Source: Streptomyces tagetis (lineage in GTDB: Bacteria; Actinomycetota; Actinomycetes; Streptomycetales; Streptomycetaceae). From it: a stretch of DNA of 64,000 nucleotides. The notes below the pieces were generated by a model that saw nothing but the letters and a program-made list of their open reading frames with translations, was not told the DNA's origin and did not search any database. Positions 45,961 through 55,618 of the stretch are shown here, piece after piece (position 1 is the first letter of the stretch; the number at the start of each line of letters is the position of its first letter). A program made the position numbers and the translations under genes. Location: the NCBI RefSeq assembly GCF_018069565.1, contig NZ_JAGPNL010000001.1, positions 434,001-498,000 of the forward strand, given 5' to 3'.

Positions 45961-47916
45961 GTGCCGCTGCTGACCCGCATCAGGGGACCGCGCGATCTGG
46001 ACCGGCTCAGCCTGGAGGAGCTGGACCGGCTGGCAGAGGAGATCCGCACCTTCCTCGTCGACGCCGTCGCCAAGACCGGCGGCCACCTCGGCCCCAACCT
46101 CGGCGTGGTGGAGCTCACCCTCGCTCTGCACCGCGTCTTCGACTCGCCCGCCGACAAGGTGCTGTGGGACACCGGCCACCAGTCCTACGTGCACAAGCTG
46201 CTCACCGGACGTCAGGACTTCTCCCGGCTGAAGATGAAGGGCGGCCTGTCCGGCTACCCCTCGCAGGCCGAATCCGAGCACGACGTCATCGAGAACAGCC
46301 ACGCCTCCGCCGTCCTCGGCTGGGCCGACGGCATCGCCAAGGCCAACCAGGTGCTGGGCCGGGACCGGCACGTCGTCGCGGTCATCGGTGACGGCGCCCT
46401 CACCGGCGGCATGGCCTGGGAGGCGCTCAACAACATCGCCGACGCCAAGGACCGCCCCCTGGTCATCGTCGTCAACGACAACGAGCGCTCCTACGCCCCC
46501 ACCATCGGCGGCCTCGCCAACCACCTGGCCACCCTGCGCACCACCGACGGCTACGAGCGCTTCCTCGCCCGGACCAAGGACCTCCTGGAGCGCACCCCGG
46601 TCGTCGGCAAACCGCTCTACGACACCCTGCACGGCGCCAAGAAGGGCCTCAAGGACTTCATCGCCCCGCAGGGCCTCTTCGAGGACCTCGGCCTGAAGTA
46701 CGTCGGCCCCATCGACGGCCACGACCTGGAGGCCCTGGAGTCCGCCCTCACCCGGGCCAAGCGCTTCGGCGGCCCCGTGATCGTGCACTGCCTCACCGAG
46801 AAGGGCCGCGGCTACCAGCCCGCCCTCCAGGACGAGGCCGACCGCTTCCACGCCGTCGGCAAGATCCACCCCGACACCGGCCTGCCCATCGCCAGCTCCG
46901 GCGCCGACTGGACCTCCGTCTTCGGCGACGAGATGGTCAAGCTCGGCGAGGAGCGCGAGGACGTCGTCGCCATCACCGCGGCCATGCTCCAGCCGGTCGG
47001 CCTCGACAAGTTCGCCCGCGCCTTCCCCGAGCGGGTCTACGACGTCGGCATCGCCGAGCAGCACGCCGCCGTCTCCGCGGCGGGCCTCGCCCACGGCGGC
47101 GTCCACCCGGTCTTCGCCGTGTACGCCACCTTCCTCAACCGCGCCTTCGACCAGGTGCTGATGGACGTGGCCCTGCACAAGTGCGGGGTGACCTTCGTCC
47201 TGGACCGGGCCGGCGTCACCGGCACCGACGGCGCCTCCCACAACGGCATGTGGGACATGTCGATCCTCCAGGTCGTCCCCGGGCTGCGGCTCGCCGCCCC
47301 GCGCGACGCCGACCAGGTCCGCGCCCAGCTCCGCGAGGCCGTCGCGGTGGACGACGCCCCGACCGTGGTCCGCTTCTCCAAGGGCGCCGTCGGCCCCGCC
47401 GTGCCCGCCGTCGGCCGCGTCGGCGGCATGGACGTGCTGCGCGCCCCCGGCACCGAGACCCCGGACGTGCTGCTGGTCTCCGTCGGCGCCCTCGCCCCGA
47501 TGTGCCTGGAGGTCGCCGGCCTCCTGGACAAGCAGGGCATCTCCACCACCGTCGTCGACCCGCGCTGGGTCAAGCCCGTCGACGAGGCCATGGCCCCGCT
47601 CGCCGACCGCCACCGCGTGGTCGTCACCGTCGAGGACAACATCCGCGTCGGCGGTGTCGGCGCCGCCGTCGCCCAGGCGCTGCGCGACGCGGGCGTGGAC
47701 GTGCCGCTGCGCGACTTCGGCATCCCGCCGCGCTTCCTCGACCACGCCTCGCGCGCCGAGGTCCTGGCCGAGATCGGGCTCACCGCGCCCGACATCGCCC
47801 GCCAGGTCACCGGCCTCGTCGCCAAGCTCGACGGCATCCCCCACTCCCGCCTGCGGGCCAACGGCACGAGCCGGGCCGGTGCCGCCGTCGACTCGGTGGA
47901 GGCCGGCCGCGACTGA
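45961..47916 (+). CDS. dxs: 1-deoxy-D-xylulose-5-phosphate synthase
   Basis: 651 residues, cytoplasmic thiamine-diphosphate enzyme joining pyruvate and glyceraldehyde 3-phosphate, the first step of the MEP isoprenoid pathway. The TPP site has [30 protein letters not shown] and [15 protein letters not shown] lie near the N-terminus; the transketolase pyrimidine domain has [11 protein letters not shown] and the C-terminal domain [14 protein letters not shown] 45961 has AAGGAGG six bases upstream. Monocistronic with a strong terminator. Streptomycetes often carry a second dxs elsewhere. Confidence 0.97.
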   Translation: MPLLTRIRGPRDLDRLSLEELDRLAEEIRTFLVDAVAKTGGHLGPNLGVVELTLALHRVFDSPADKVLWDTGHQSYVHKLLTGRQDFSRLKMKGGLSGYPSQAESEHDVIENSHASAVLGWADGIAKANQVLGRDRHVVAVIGDGALTGGMAWEALNNIADAKDRPLVIVVNDNERSYAPTIGGLANHLATLRTTDGYERFLARTKDLLERTPVVGKPLYDTLHGAKKGLKDFIAPQGLFEDLGLKYVGPIDGHDLEALESALTRAKRFGGPVIVHCLTEKGRGYQPALQDEADRFHAVGKIHPDTGLPIASSGADWTSVFGDEMVKLGEEREDVVAITAAMLQPVGLDKFARAFPERVYDVGIAEQHAAVSAAGLAHGGVHPVFAVYATFLNRAFDQVLMDVALHKCGVTFVLDRAGVTGTDGASHNGMWDMSILQVVPGLRLAAPRDADQVRAQLREAVAVDDAPTVVRFSKGAVGPAVPAVGRVGGMDVLRAPGTETPDVLLVSVGALAPMCLEVAGLLDKQGISTTVVDPRWVKPVDEAMAPLADRHRVVVTVEDNIRVGGVGAAVAQALRDAGVDVPLRDFGIPPRFLDHASRAEVLAEIGLTAPDIARQVTGLVAKLDGIPHSRLRANGTSRAGAAVDSVEAGRD

Positions 47917-47941
47917 CCGGGACCGGGCACGCGGTACCGCC

Positions 47942-47987
47942 GATGGGCCGGTGCCACCACGCGTTGCGGTGGTGGCACCGGCCCATC
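47942..47987 (+). terminator. dxs terminator
   Basis: GATGGGCCGGTGCCACCAC (47942-47960) pairs perfectly over 19 bp with 47969-47987, 26 bases after the dxs stop. Confidence 0.9.
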
Positions 47988-48068
47988 CGCGTGAATCCGG
48001 CCACGCCGGGGCATACGGACTACGCCCGCTCTCGATCATGTCGAGGACGACCAGCGTGGGAGGTCTCC

Positions 48069-49574
48069 GTGAGCAACTCTCTCTTCAGGACCAAGAGGAT
48101 CGAACAGTCCATCCAGGACACGGAGGAGCCCGAGCACGCGCTCAAGAAATCCCTGTCCGCGCTGGACCTGACCGTGTTCGGCGTCGGCGTCATCATCGGC
48201 ACCGGCATCTTCGTCCTGACCGGCACGGTGGCCAAGAACAACGCCGGCCCCGCGGTGGCCCTCGCCTTCGTCGTGGCCGGCGTCGTCTGCGCGCTGGCCG
48301 CGCTCTGCTACGCCGAGTTCGCCTCCACGGTCCCGGTGGCCGGCTCCGCCTACACCTTCTCGTACGCCTCCCTCGGCGAACTGCCCGCCTGGATCATCGG
48401 CTGGGACCTCGTCCTGGAGTTCGCGCTCGGCACGGCGGTGGTGGCCGTCGGCTGGTCCGGTTACATCCGCTCGCTGCTGGAGAACGCGGGCTGGCACATG
48501 CCGGCCGAGCTGGCCGGCCGGGACGGGGCCCACGGCTTCGGCTTCGACATCCTCGCCGCCGCGCTGGTGCTGGTGCTCACCGGCATCCTCGTCCTCGGCA
48601 TGAAGCTGTCCGCGCGGGTCACCTCGCTCGTCGTCGCCATCAAGGTGACCGTCGTCCTCATCGTGATCATCGCCGGGGCCTTCTTCATCAACGGCGCCAA
48701 CTACGACCCCTTCATCCCGAAGGCGCAGCCGGTGGCCGCGGGCGGCGACCTGAAGTCCCCGCTGATCCAGCTCATCTTCGGCTGGGCCCCGTCCAACTTC
48801 GGCGTGATGGGCATCTTCACCGCCGCCTCCGTGGTCTTCTTCGCCTTCATCGGCTTCGACATCGTCGCCACCGCCGCCGAGGAGACCCGCAACCCGCAGC
48901 GCGACATGCCGCGCGGCATCCTGGGCTCGCTGATCATCTGCACCACCCTGTACGTCGCCGTCTCCATCGTCGTCACCGGCATGCAGCACTACAGCAAGCT
49001 GTCGGTGGACGCCCCGCTCGCCGACGCCTTCAAGGCCACCGGGCACCCCTTCTTCGCCGGTGTGATCAGCTTCGGCGCCGCCGTCGGCCTCACCACGGTC
49101 TGTCTGATCCTGCTGCTCGGCCAGACCCGGGTGTTCTTCGCCATGAGCCGGGACGGACTGCTGCCCCGCTTCTTCTCCCGCGTCCACCCGAGGTTCCGCA
49201 CCCCGTACCGCCCGACCATCCTGCTCGGCGTGGTCATCGCGATCGTCGCGGGCTTCACCAGCCTGAGCGAACTGGCCGAGCTGGTGAACATCGGCACCCT
49301 GTTCGCCTTCGTCGTCGTCGCCGTCAGCGTCATCATCCTGCGCCGCACCCGGCCCGACCTGCCGCGCGCCTTCCGCACCCCGCTGGTGCCGGCGCTGCCG
49401 ATCGTGTCGGTGTGCGCCTCGCTGTGGCTGATGCTCAACCTGCCCGCCGAGACCTGGCTCCGCTTCGGCATCTGGATGGCGATCGGCTTCTTCGTGTACT
49501 TCCTCTACGGCCGCAAGCACAGCCGCCTCGCCACCGGCGAGATCACCCCCGCCCCGCCCACCGGCGGGTCCTAG
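48069..49574 (+). CDS. APC-family amino acid permease (cationic type)
   Basis: 501 residues with about twelve membrane segments. The hallmarks of the YfnA/CAT type are the conserved N-terminal VGVIIGTGIFVLTG, the GFDIVATAAEETRNPQRDMP loop and the FFAMSRDGLLP motif. It probably imports basic or other amino acids by proton symport. GTG 48069 has GGGAGG upstream. It stands alone between the dxs terminator and an unrelated gene. Confidence 0.92.
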   Translation: MSNSLFRTKRIEQSIQDTEEPEHALKKSLSALDLTVFGVGVIIGTGIFVLTGTVAKNNAGPAVALAFVVAGVVCALAALCYAEFASTVPVAGSAYTFSYASLGELPAWIIGWDLVLEFALGTAVVAVGWSGYIRSLLENAGWHMPAELAGRDGAHGFGFDILAAALVLVLTGILVLGMKLSARVTSLVVAIKVTVVLIVIIAGAFFINGANYDPFIPKAQPVAAGGDLKSPLIQLIFGWAPSNFGVMGIFTAASVVFFAFIGFDIVATAAEETRNPQRDMPRGILGSLIICTTLYVAVSIVVTGMQHYSKLSVDAPLADAFKATGHPFFAGVISFGAAVGLTTVCLILLLGQTRVFFAMSRDGLLPRFFSRVHPRFRTPYRPTILLGVVIAIVAGFTSLSELAELVNIGTLFAFVVVAVSVIILRRTRPDLPRAFRTPLVPALPIVSVCASLWLMLNLPAETWLRFGIWMAIGFFVYFLYGRKHSRLATGEITPAPPTGGS

Positions 49575-49636
49575 GCCGCGAACCGGCCCCGTATGTCCGT
49601 TTCCTGGCGGCGGGCGGGGCCGGATAGCGTACGGCC

Positions 49637-51130
49637 ATGCACGCTCCGCCGATCATCCGGTCACGCACCGTGTCCACCGGGCGGGCGGGGGCCGGCTACT
49701 GGACCCGGTTGCTGCCCCCGCTGACCGTGCTCGCCTGCGCCACCCGCCTCCCCTCCTTCACCCGCCCGCTGTGGAACCCGGACGAGGGCTTCCTCGCCGT
49801 CCAGGCCGGACTGCTCGCCCACGGCGGGCGGCTCTACGAGACGGTCGTCGACCGCAAGCCGCCCCTGGTGCCCTGGCTCTACCAGGGGGCGTTCGCGGTG
49901 ACCGGGGCACAGTCGCTGACCACGGTGCGCGTCCTCGCCCTGCTCGCCCAGCTCGCCACCGCCGTGCTCCTCGCCTCCCTCGCCCGGCGCCGCTGGGGCG
50001 ACACGGCCGGGCGCACCGCCGGCGTGCTGTACCTGCTGCTCTCCGTCGGGCTCAACCCCGAGGACGCGCAGGCCGCCACCTTCGAGGTGTTCATACTGCC
50101 GTGCACGGCGGCGGCGATGTGGTGCGCCGACCGCCGCCGCTGGGGCGCGGCCGGCCTCGCCGTCGGCTGCGCCTTCCTCGCCAAGCAGACCGGCGGAGCG
50201 GTACTGCTGCCGGTGCTCTGGCTCTGCGGAGCGCACCGCCCGGCGCTGCTGCGGCTGGGCGCCGGCGCCGTGGCCCCGGTCCTGGGCGCGGCGCTGCTCA
50301 CCGACCCGGCGGGCTTCCTCTTCTGGACCGTCACCGGCTCCGGCACCTACGCCTCCTTCGACGGCTCCGCGACCCACGCCCTGGGCCGGGCGCTCGCCAA
50401 CGCCGCGCTGCTCGCCGTGGCCTGCGCGGCGCTCCTGGGCCCCCTGGCCCGCCTGCGGCGCACGCCCCGCTCCGGCATGGCCGGTCTGGGGCTCTGGCTC
50501 GCCGCCTCGGCCGGGGCGGTCGCCACGGGCCTGCACTTCTTCGGCCACTACTACCTCCAACTCCTGCCGCCGCTCGCCCTGCTGGGCACGGCCGCCCTGC
50601 TGCGGCACCCGCCCCGCGAGCGGCCCGCCGGCCGGCTGCTCGCCACCGCCTGCTGCACGGTCCTCTTCGTCACCTGGGGCCTGCTGGCGCCGCGCGGCGA
50701 ACTCGACCACGCCCGCCGCCTCGCGGAGACCGCCGCCCGCCACACCGCGCCGGGGGAGCGGGTGCTGTTCTGGGGCATGCACCCCGAGGCGTACTGGTTC
50801 GCCGGCCGCGCCCCGGCCACCCGCTACCTCACCGCGGGGCTGCTCACCAACTACAGCGGCGGACGCGACGGCGCCCGGGTCGGCGAACGGTACGGCGTCG
50901 AGGGCTCCTGGCAGGTGCTCCGCGCCGAGCTGGCCGCCCGCCCGCCGGCCCTGATCGTCGACGACTCCCGGGGCAAGCCGTACGCGCCGGAGCGGCTGCC
51001 GACCCTGCGGCGGCTGCTGGCGGCCGCCTACACGCGGGCGGGCACGGTGGACGGGGCGGTGCTGTACGTCCGTACGGCGGGACAGGCACCCGAGACGGGC
51101 GGCGGGGGCCGTCCGGGGCCAGGGGGGTGA
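49637..51130 (+). CDS. GT39/PMT-like membrane glycosyltransferase
   Basis: 497 residues with about ten membrane segments. The first extracytoplasmic loop has WNPDEGFLAVQAG, the Asp-Glu pair at the active site of GT-C enzymes (PMT/ArnT/GT39), and RKPPLVPWLYQG follows. A soluble C-terminal part of about 100 residues is conserved in related actinobacterial proteins. It would use a polyprenyl-phosphate sugar; acceptor unknown. Monocistronic. Confidence 0.75.
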   Translation: MHAPPIIRSRTVSTGRAGAGYWTRLLPPLTVLACATRLPSFTRPLWNPDEGFLAVQAGLLAHGGRLYETVVDRKPPLVPWLYQGAFAVTGAQSLTTVRVLALLAQLATAVLLASLARRRWGDTAGRTAGVLYLLLSVGLNPEDAQAATFEVFILPCTAAAMWCADRRRWGAAGLAVGCAFLAKQTGGAVLLPVLWLCGAHRPALLRLGAGAVAPVLGAALLTDPAGFLFWTVTGSGTYASFDGSATHALGRALANAALLAVACAALLGPLARLRRTPRSGMAGLGLWLAASAGAVATGLHFFGHYYLQLLPPLALLGTAALLRHPPRERPAGRLLATACCTVLFVTWGLLAPRGELDHARRLAETAARHTAPGERVLFWGMHPEAYWFAGRAPATRYLTAGLLTNYSGGRDGARVGERYGVEGSWQVLRAELAARPPALIVDDSRGKPYAPERLPTLRRLLAAAYTRAGTVDGAVLYVRTAGQAPETGGGGRPGPGG

Positions 51131-51156
51131 GGGCGCGTCCGGCGGTGTACGGCGGG

Positions 51157-51531
51157 TCAGTCCGGGCGGACCGTACGAGGGCCCGTCACCTCGGCGCCCG
51201 ACTCCGTGACCCGGCGGCGCAGTTCACGATCGGCGGTCACCACCAGGACCCGGCGGCCCCGGGCGGAGGCGGCCAGTGAGGCGATGAGGTCGTCGCCGCT
51301 GCCCGGCGCGGACTCCACCCGCACCCCGGGCACGGACTCCACGCCCCGGGCCGCGCCCTCCACGACGAGGACGATCTCCACCGGCCCGCCGTGCCCCGGC
51401 AGCCCGTCCGTCGCCAGCCGGTCCCGCAGCCGCTCGGCGGCCCCGCGCCGGTCGCGCCACCAGCCGTCGGGCACGGACCCGACCACATTGGCGCCGTCGA
51501 CGATCAGGAGCAGGGCAGCGGCGTCGGTCAT
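51157..51531 (-). CDS. NYN/YacP-like small protein
   Basis: 124 residues starting MTDAAALLLIVDGANVVGS, where the Asp and following GAN motif are typical of NYN (PIN-like) RNase domains. GSGDDLIASLAA gives the second acidic pair and VVTADRELRRRV the third. Often labelled 'NTP pyrophosphohydrolase' in Streptomyces genomes without evidence I know of. ATG 51531 opens the conserved part. Confidence 0.75.
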   Translation of the reverse strand: MTDAAALLLIVDGANVVGSVPDGWWRDRRGAAERLRDRLATDGLPGHGGPVEIVLVVEGAARGVESVPGVRVESAPGSGDDLIASLAASARGRRVLVVTADRELRRRVTESGAEVTGPRTVRPD

Positions 51532-51622
51532 GGGCCCAGAATCGCACGCCCCGCCCCGCCGGACACGCGAGAGGGCCCCCGCGGCTGCGGAGGCCCTCGT
51601 CACGTGCGGCCGTGGTGCGGCG

Positions 51623-53752
51623 TCACGCCGGGACCGAGGCCACCCCCCGCTCCAGGAACGGCTTGCCGTTGACCCGCTCGGAGACACCCTCGCGGTCCAG
51701 GTACGGCGTGATGCCGCCCAGGTGGAAGGGCCAGCCGGCACCGGTGATCAGGCACAGGTCGATGTCCTGGGCCTCGGCGACGACGCCCTCGTCGAGCATG
51801 AGCCCGATCTCCCGCGCCACCGCGTCCAGCACCCGCGCCCGCACCTGCTCCCCGGTCAGGACGGTGTCGCCCTGCTTCAGCAGCGCGGCGACCTCCGGGT
51901 CCAGCTCGGGCCGGCCGCTGTCGTGGACGTAGAAGCCGCGCTTGCCGGCCTCGACGACCGCCTTGAGGTTGGGGGAGACGGTGAAGCGGTCCGGGAACGC
52001 CGCGTTCAGCGTCTCCGAGACGTGCAGGCCGATCGCCGGTCCGACCAGCTCCAGCAGGACCAGCGGGGACATCGGCAGGCCGAGCGGCTCGACCGCCTTC
52101 TCCGCGACCTCGACGGGGGTGCCCTCGTCGATGACGTTCTGGATCTCGCCCATGAAGCGGGTCAGGATGCGGTTGACGACGAACGCCGGGGCGTCCTTGA
52201 CCAGCACCGCGGTCTTCTTCAGCTTCTTGGCCACGGCGAACGCGGTGGCGAGCGAGGCGTCGTCCGTCCGCTCGCCGCGCACGATCTCCAGCAGCGGCAG
52301 GATCGCGACCGGGTTGAAGAAGTGGAAGCCGACGACCCGCTCGGGGTGCTTCAGCTTCGAGGCCATCTCGGAGACCGAGAGGGACGAGGTGTTCGTCGCC
52401 AGGATCGCGTGTGCCGGGGCGACCGCCTCGACCTCCGCGAACACCTGCTGCTTGACGCCGATCTCCTCGAAGACGGCCTCGATGACGAAGTCCGCGTCCG
52501 CGAAGCCCTCGGCCTTGTCCAGCACACCGCTGACCAGCGCCTTGAGCCGGTTGGCCTTGTCCTGGCCGATCCGGCCCTTGCCGAGCAGCTTGTCGATCTC
52601 GGCGTGGACGTAGCCCACGCCCTTGTCGACGCGCTCCTGGTCGATGTCGGTCAGCACGACCGGCACCTCCAGGCGGCGCAGGAAGAGCAGCGCGAGCTGG
52701 CTCGCCATCAGACCGGCGCCGACCACGCCCACCTTGGTGACCGGGCGGGCCAGGCTCTTGTCCGGGGCGCCGGCCGGGCGCTTGCCGCGCTTCTGCACCA
52801 GGTTGAAGGCGTAGATGCCGGACCGGAGTTCGCCGCCCATGATGAGGTCGGCGAGGGCCTGGTCCTCGGCGTCGAAGCCCGCCTGGAGGTCGCCGTCCTT
52901 GGCGGCGGCGATGATGTCCAGGGCGCGGTAGGCGGCCGGGGCGGCGCCGTGCACCTTGGAGTCCGCGAGGAAGCGGCCCTTGGCCACGGCCTGGTCCCAG
53001 CCCTCGCCGCGGTCGATCGCCGGACGCTCGACGGCGATCTCGCCCTTGAGCACGGCCGCCGTCCAGATCAGGGACTGCTCCAGGAAGTCCGCGCCCTCGA
53101 AGAGCGCGTCCGCGATGCCGAGCGCGTGGACCTGCTCGCCCTTGAGCTGCCGGTTCTGGTTGAGGCTGTTCTCGATGATCACCGAGATGGCCTTCTCGGC
53201 ACCGATCAGGTTCGGCAGCAGGGTGCAGCCGCCCCAGCCCGGGACCAGGCCGAGGAAGACCTCGGGCAGCGAGAAGGCGGGCAGGGCCGCGGAGACCGTG
53301 CGGTAGGTGCAGTGCAGGCCGATCTCGACCCCGCCGCCCATGGCCGCGCCGTTGTAGTACGCGAAGGTCGGCACGGCCAGCGTCGCCAGCCGCTTGAAGA
53401 CGTCGTGGCCGCCCTTGCCGATGGCCAGCGCGTCCTCGTGCCGCTTCAGCAGCTCGACGCCCTTGAGGTCGGCGCCGACCGCGAAGATGAACGGCTTGCC
53501 GGTGACGCCGGCACCGGCGATCTCACCGGCCGCGGCCTCCTTCTCGACCTGGTCGATCGCGGCGTCGATGTTCGCCAGCGACTGCGGGCCGAGCGTGGTC
53601 GGCTTGGTGTGGTCGTGGCCGTTGTCCAGGGTGATCAGCGCGAAGCGCCCGGCACCCAGCGGCAGGTCGAAGTGGCGTACGTGCGCCTGCGTGACGACCT
53701 CGCCCGGGAACAGCTCGGCCGCGCCCTTCAACAGTTCAGCGGTGGTGCTCAC
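51623..53752 (-). CDS. fadB: Fatty-acid oxidation multifunctional protein (enoyl-CoA hydratase/3-hydroxyacyl-CoA dehydrogenase)
   Basis: 709 residues. The N-terminal crotonase domain (about 1-310) has the oxyanion motif AAMGGGVEIGLHC and FLGLVPGWGG. The NAD-binding dehydrogenase domain (from about 335) has VGVVGAGLMASQLA and the catalytic-region VVGFHFFNPVAILPLLEIV; two C-terminal helical domains follow. It catalyses the middle two steps of beta-oxidation. GTG 53752 overlaps the fadA stop by four bases, so the two form a coupled operon and probably a complex. Confidence 0.95.
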   Translation of the reverse strand: MSTTAELLKGAAELFPGEVVTQAHVRHFDLPLGAGRFALITLDNGHDHTKPTTLGPQSLANIDAAIDQVEKEAAAGEIAGAGVTGKPFIFAVGADLKGVELLKRHEDALAIGKGGHDVFKRLATLAVPTFAYYNGAAMGGGVEIGLHCTYRTVSAALPAFSLPEVFLGLVPGWGGCTLLPNLIGAEKAISVIIENSLNQNRQLKGEQVHALGIADALFEGADFLEQSLIWTAAVLKGEIAVERPAIDRGEGWDQAVAKGRFLADSKVHGAAPAAYRALDIIAAAKDGDLQAGFDAEDQALADLIMGGELRSGIYAFNLVQKRGKRPAGAPDKSLARPVTKVGVVGAGLMASQLALLFLRRLEVPVVLTDIDQERVDKGVGYVHAEIDKLLGKGRIGQDKANRLKALVSGVLDKAEGFADADFVIEAVFEEIGVKQQVFAEVEAVAPAHAILATNTSSLSVSEMASKLKHPERVVGFHFFNPVAILPLLEIVRGERTDDASLATAFAVAKKLKKTAVLVKDAPAFVVNRILTRFMGEIQNVIDEGTPVEVAEKAVEPLGLPMSPLVLLELVGPAIGLHVSETLNAAFPDRFTVSPNLKAVVEAGKRGFYVHDSGRPELDPEVAALLKQGDTVLTGEQVRARVLDAVAREIGLMLDEGVVAEAQDIDLCLITGAGWPFHLGGITPYLDREGVSERVNGKPFLERGVASVPA

Positions 53753-54966
53753 TTGTCCCCCTCGAAGTGCGGGTTCTCCCAGATGACCGTGGCGCCCATG
53801 CCGAAGCCGACGCACATGGTGGTGAGGCCGTAACGGACCTGCGGCTGGTCCTCGAACTGGCGGGCGAGCTGGGTCATCAGCCGGACGCCGGAGGAGGCCA
53901 GCGGGTGGCCGAAGGCGATGGCGCCGCCGTACTGGTTGACGCGCGGGTCGTCGTCGGCGATGCCGTAGTGCTCCAGGAAGGCGAGGACCTGGACGGCGAA
54001 CGCCTCGTTGATCTCGAACAGGCCGATGTCGGAGATGGAGAGCCCCGCCTGGGCGAGGGCCTTCTCCGTGGCCGGGATCGGGCCGTACCCCATGACCTCG
54101 GGCTCCACTCCGGCGAAGGAGTAGGAGACCAGGCGCATCTTGACCGGCAGCCCGTTCTCGCGGGCGAAGTCCTCGGAGGCGATGAGCGAGGCGGTGGCGC
54201 CGTCGTTGAGACCGGCCGCGTTGCCCGCGGTGACCCGGCCGTGGACGCGGAACGGCGTCTTGAGCCCGGCCAGGTTCTCCAGGGTGGTCCCCGGGCGCAT
54301 CGGCTCGTCGGCGGTGACCAGGCCCCAGCCGGTCTCGCCGCCCTCGGGGGTGGTGCGGCGCACCGAGACCGGCACCAGGTCGGCCTGGATCTTGCCGTCG
54401 GCGTACGCCTTGGCGGCCTTCTCCTGGGAGCGCACGGCGTACTCGTCGGCGCGCTGCTTGGTGATGTCCGGGTAGCGGTCGTGCAGGTTCTCGGCGGTCA
54501 TGCCCATGAAGAGGGCGGACTCGTCGACCAGCTTCTCGGAGACGAACCGCGGGTTCGGGTCCACGCCCTCGCCCATCGGGTGGCGGCCCATGTGCTCGAC
54601 ACCGCCCGCGATGGCGACGTCGTAGGCGCCGAAGGCGACGGAGCCGGCCACCGAGGTCACGGCCGTCAGCGCGCCCGCGCACATCCGGTCGATGGAGTAG
54701 CCGGGGACCGAGGTGGGCAGGCCCGCGAGGATGCCCGCGGTGCGGCCGATGGTCAGGCCCTGGTCGCCGATCTGCGTGGTCGCGGCGACGGCGACCTCGT
54801 CGATCTTCTTCGGGTCGAGTCCGGGGTTGCGGCGCAGCAGCTCCCGGATCGCCTTCACGACGAGGTCGTCGGCGCGGGTCTCGTGGTAGATGCCCTTCGG
54901 GCCCGCCTTGCCGAACGGGGTGCGGACGCCGTCGACGAAGACGACGTCCCTGACGGTACGAGGCAC
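53749..54966 (-). CDS. fadA: Acetyl-CoA acyltransferase (thiolase)
   Basis: 405 residues of the thiolase fold. Nucleophilic Cys in DRMCAGALTA (about 96), His in GGAIAFGHPLASSG and second Cys in LTTMCVGFGMG, with NEAFAVQVLAF. It performs the last, thiolytic step of beta-oxidation together with FadB. GTG 54966 has GGAGAG upstream. Upstream of it lie 600 bases of GC-rich repeats without a gene. Confidence 0.95.
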   Translation of the reverse strand: MPRTVRDVVFVDGVRTPFGKAGPKGIYHETRADDLVVKAIRELLRRNPGLDPKKIDEVAVAATTQIGDQGLTIGRTAGILAGLPTSVPGYSIDRMCAGALTAVTSVAGSVAFGAYDVAIAGGVEHMGRHPMGEGVDPNPRFVSEKLVDESALFMGMTAENLHDRYPDITKQRADEYAVRSQEKAAKAYADGKIQADLVPVSVRRTTPEGGETGWGLVTADEPMRPGTTLENLAGLKTPFRVHGRVTAGNAAGLNDGATASLIASEDFARENGLPVKMRLVSYSFAGVEPEVMGYGPIPATEKALAQAGLSISDIGLFEINEAFAVQVLAFLEHYGIADDDPRVNQYGGAIAFGHPLASSGVRLMTQLARQFEDQPQVRYGLTTMCVGFGMGATVIWENPHFEGDK

Positions 54967-55618
54967 GATGGCTCTCCTCCAGGGTGCGGGGTGGCACTAC
55001 TGCGGCACGCATGCGCTGAGCGCGCGCTCAGGGTCATGCTACTTGTGGGTAACGTAGCTGCCCAGTCCCCCCGCCCGGAGCGGTGAACGTCACACCCCGC
55101 CGGGGGCACCTCGGGCGCCCGGCCGAGTCCCCGCGGGCACCGGTTCGCGGACGGGAGTCCGGTACGGGAGAGCCCCCCGGGCACGTTGGCGAGAAATCGA
55201 CCCTGCCGACATACCGAGAATCCGCCCCAAGACCGACACGCCGGGCGGGCCGGGCCGGGGTGTGGTGCGGGTGTGGGTGCGACACGCCGGGGGTGCGGTG
55301 CGGGGGTCGACGCGCCGGGTGCGACACGCCGAGGGTGCGGCACGAGGGTCGACGCGCCGGGTGCGAGACATGCCGGGGGTGCGGCACGGGGGCCGACACA
55401 CGCGGGTGCGACACGCCGGGGTCGGGCATCGGAGACGACCCGCCGGAGCCGACACGCCGAGGCCGGTGCGCGAGAGCCGACACGCCGGGCGACGACACAC
55501 CGGGGACCCGGCACCGGTGGCGACGACGCGCCGGGCCCGGGACGGGCGCCCGGGTACGCCGACGCCCCCGGGGCCGGGACCCCGGGGGCGTGCGATCGCG
55601 TATGGCGCGGACCCCGGG
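54967..55618. other. 650-bp gene-free repeat-rich region
   Basis: Upstream of fadA, downstream of the RNase D-like gene. The inner part consists of degenerate GC-rich repeats (see 55275). ATGCGCTGAGCGCGCGCTCA near 55010-55030 is an inverted-repeat-rich segment that may be a TetR-type operator for fadAB. The long open frames here are products of the base composition. Confidence 0.55.
55275..55445 (+). repeat. Degenerate 42-bp tandem repeat
   Basis: Units begin GGGTGCGACACGCCG at 55275, 55317 (both 42 bp), a diverged third at 55359 (45 bp) and a partial fourth at 55404. The decamer CGACACGCCG recurs further, before and after this block (for example near 55218 and 55450-55485). Confidence 0.7.

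Noticed and set aside
55275..55540. CRISPR array
   Set aside because: The repeats are contiguous, degenerate and lack unique spacers of constant length; no cas gene is present.
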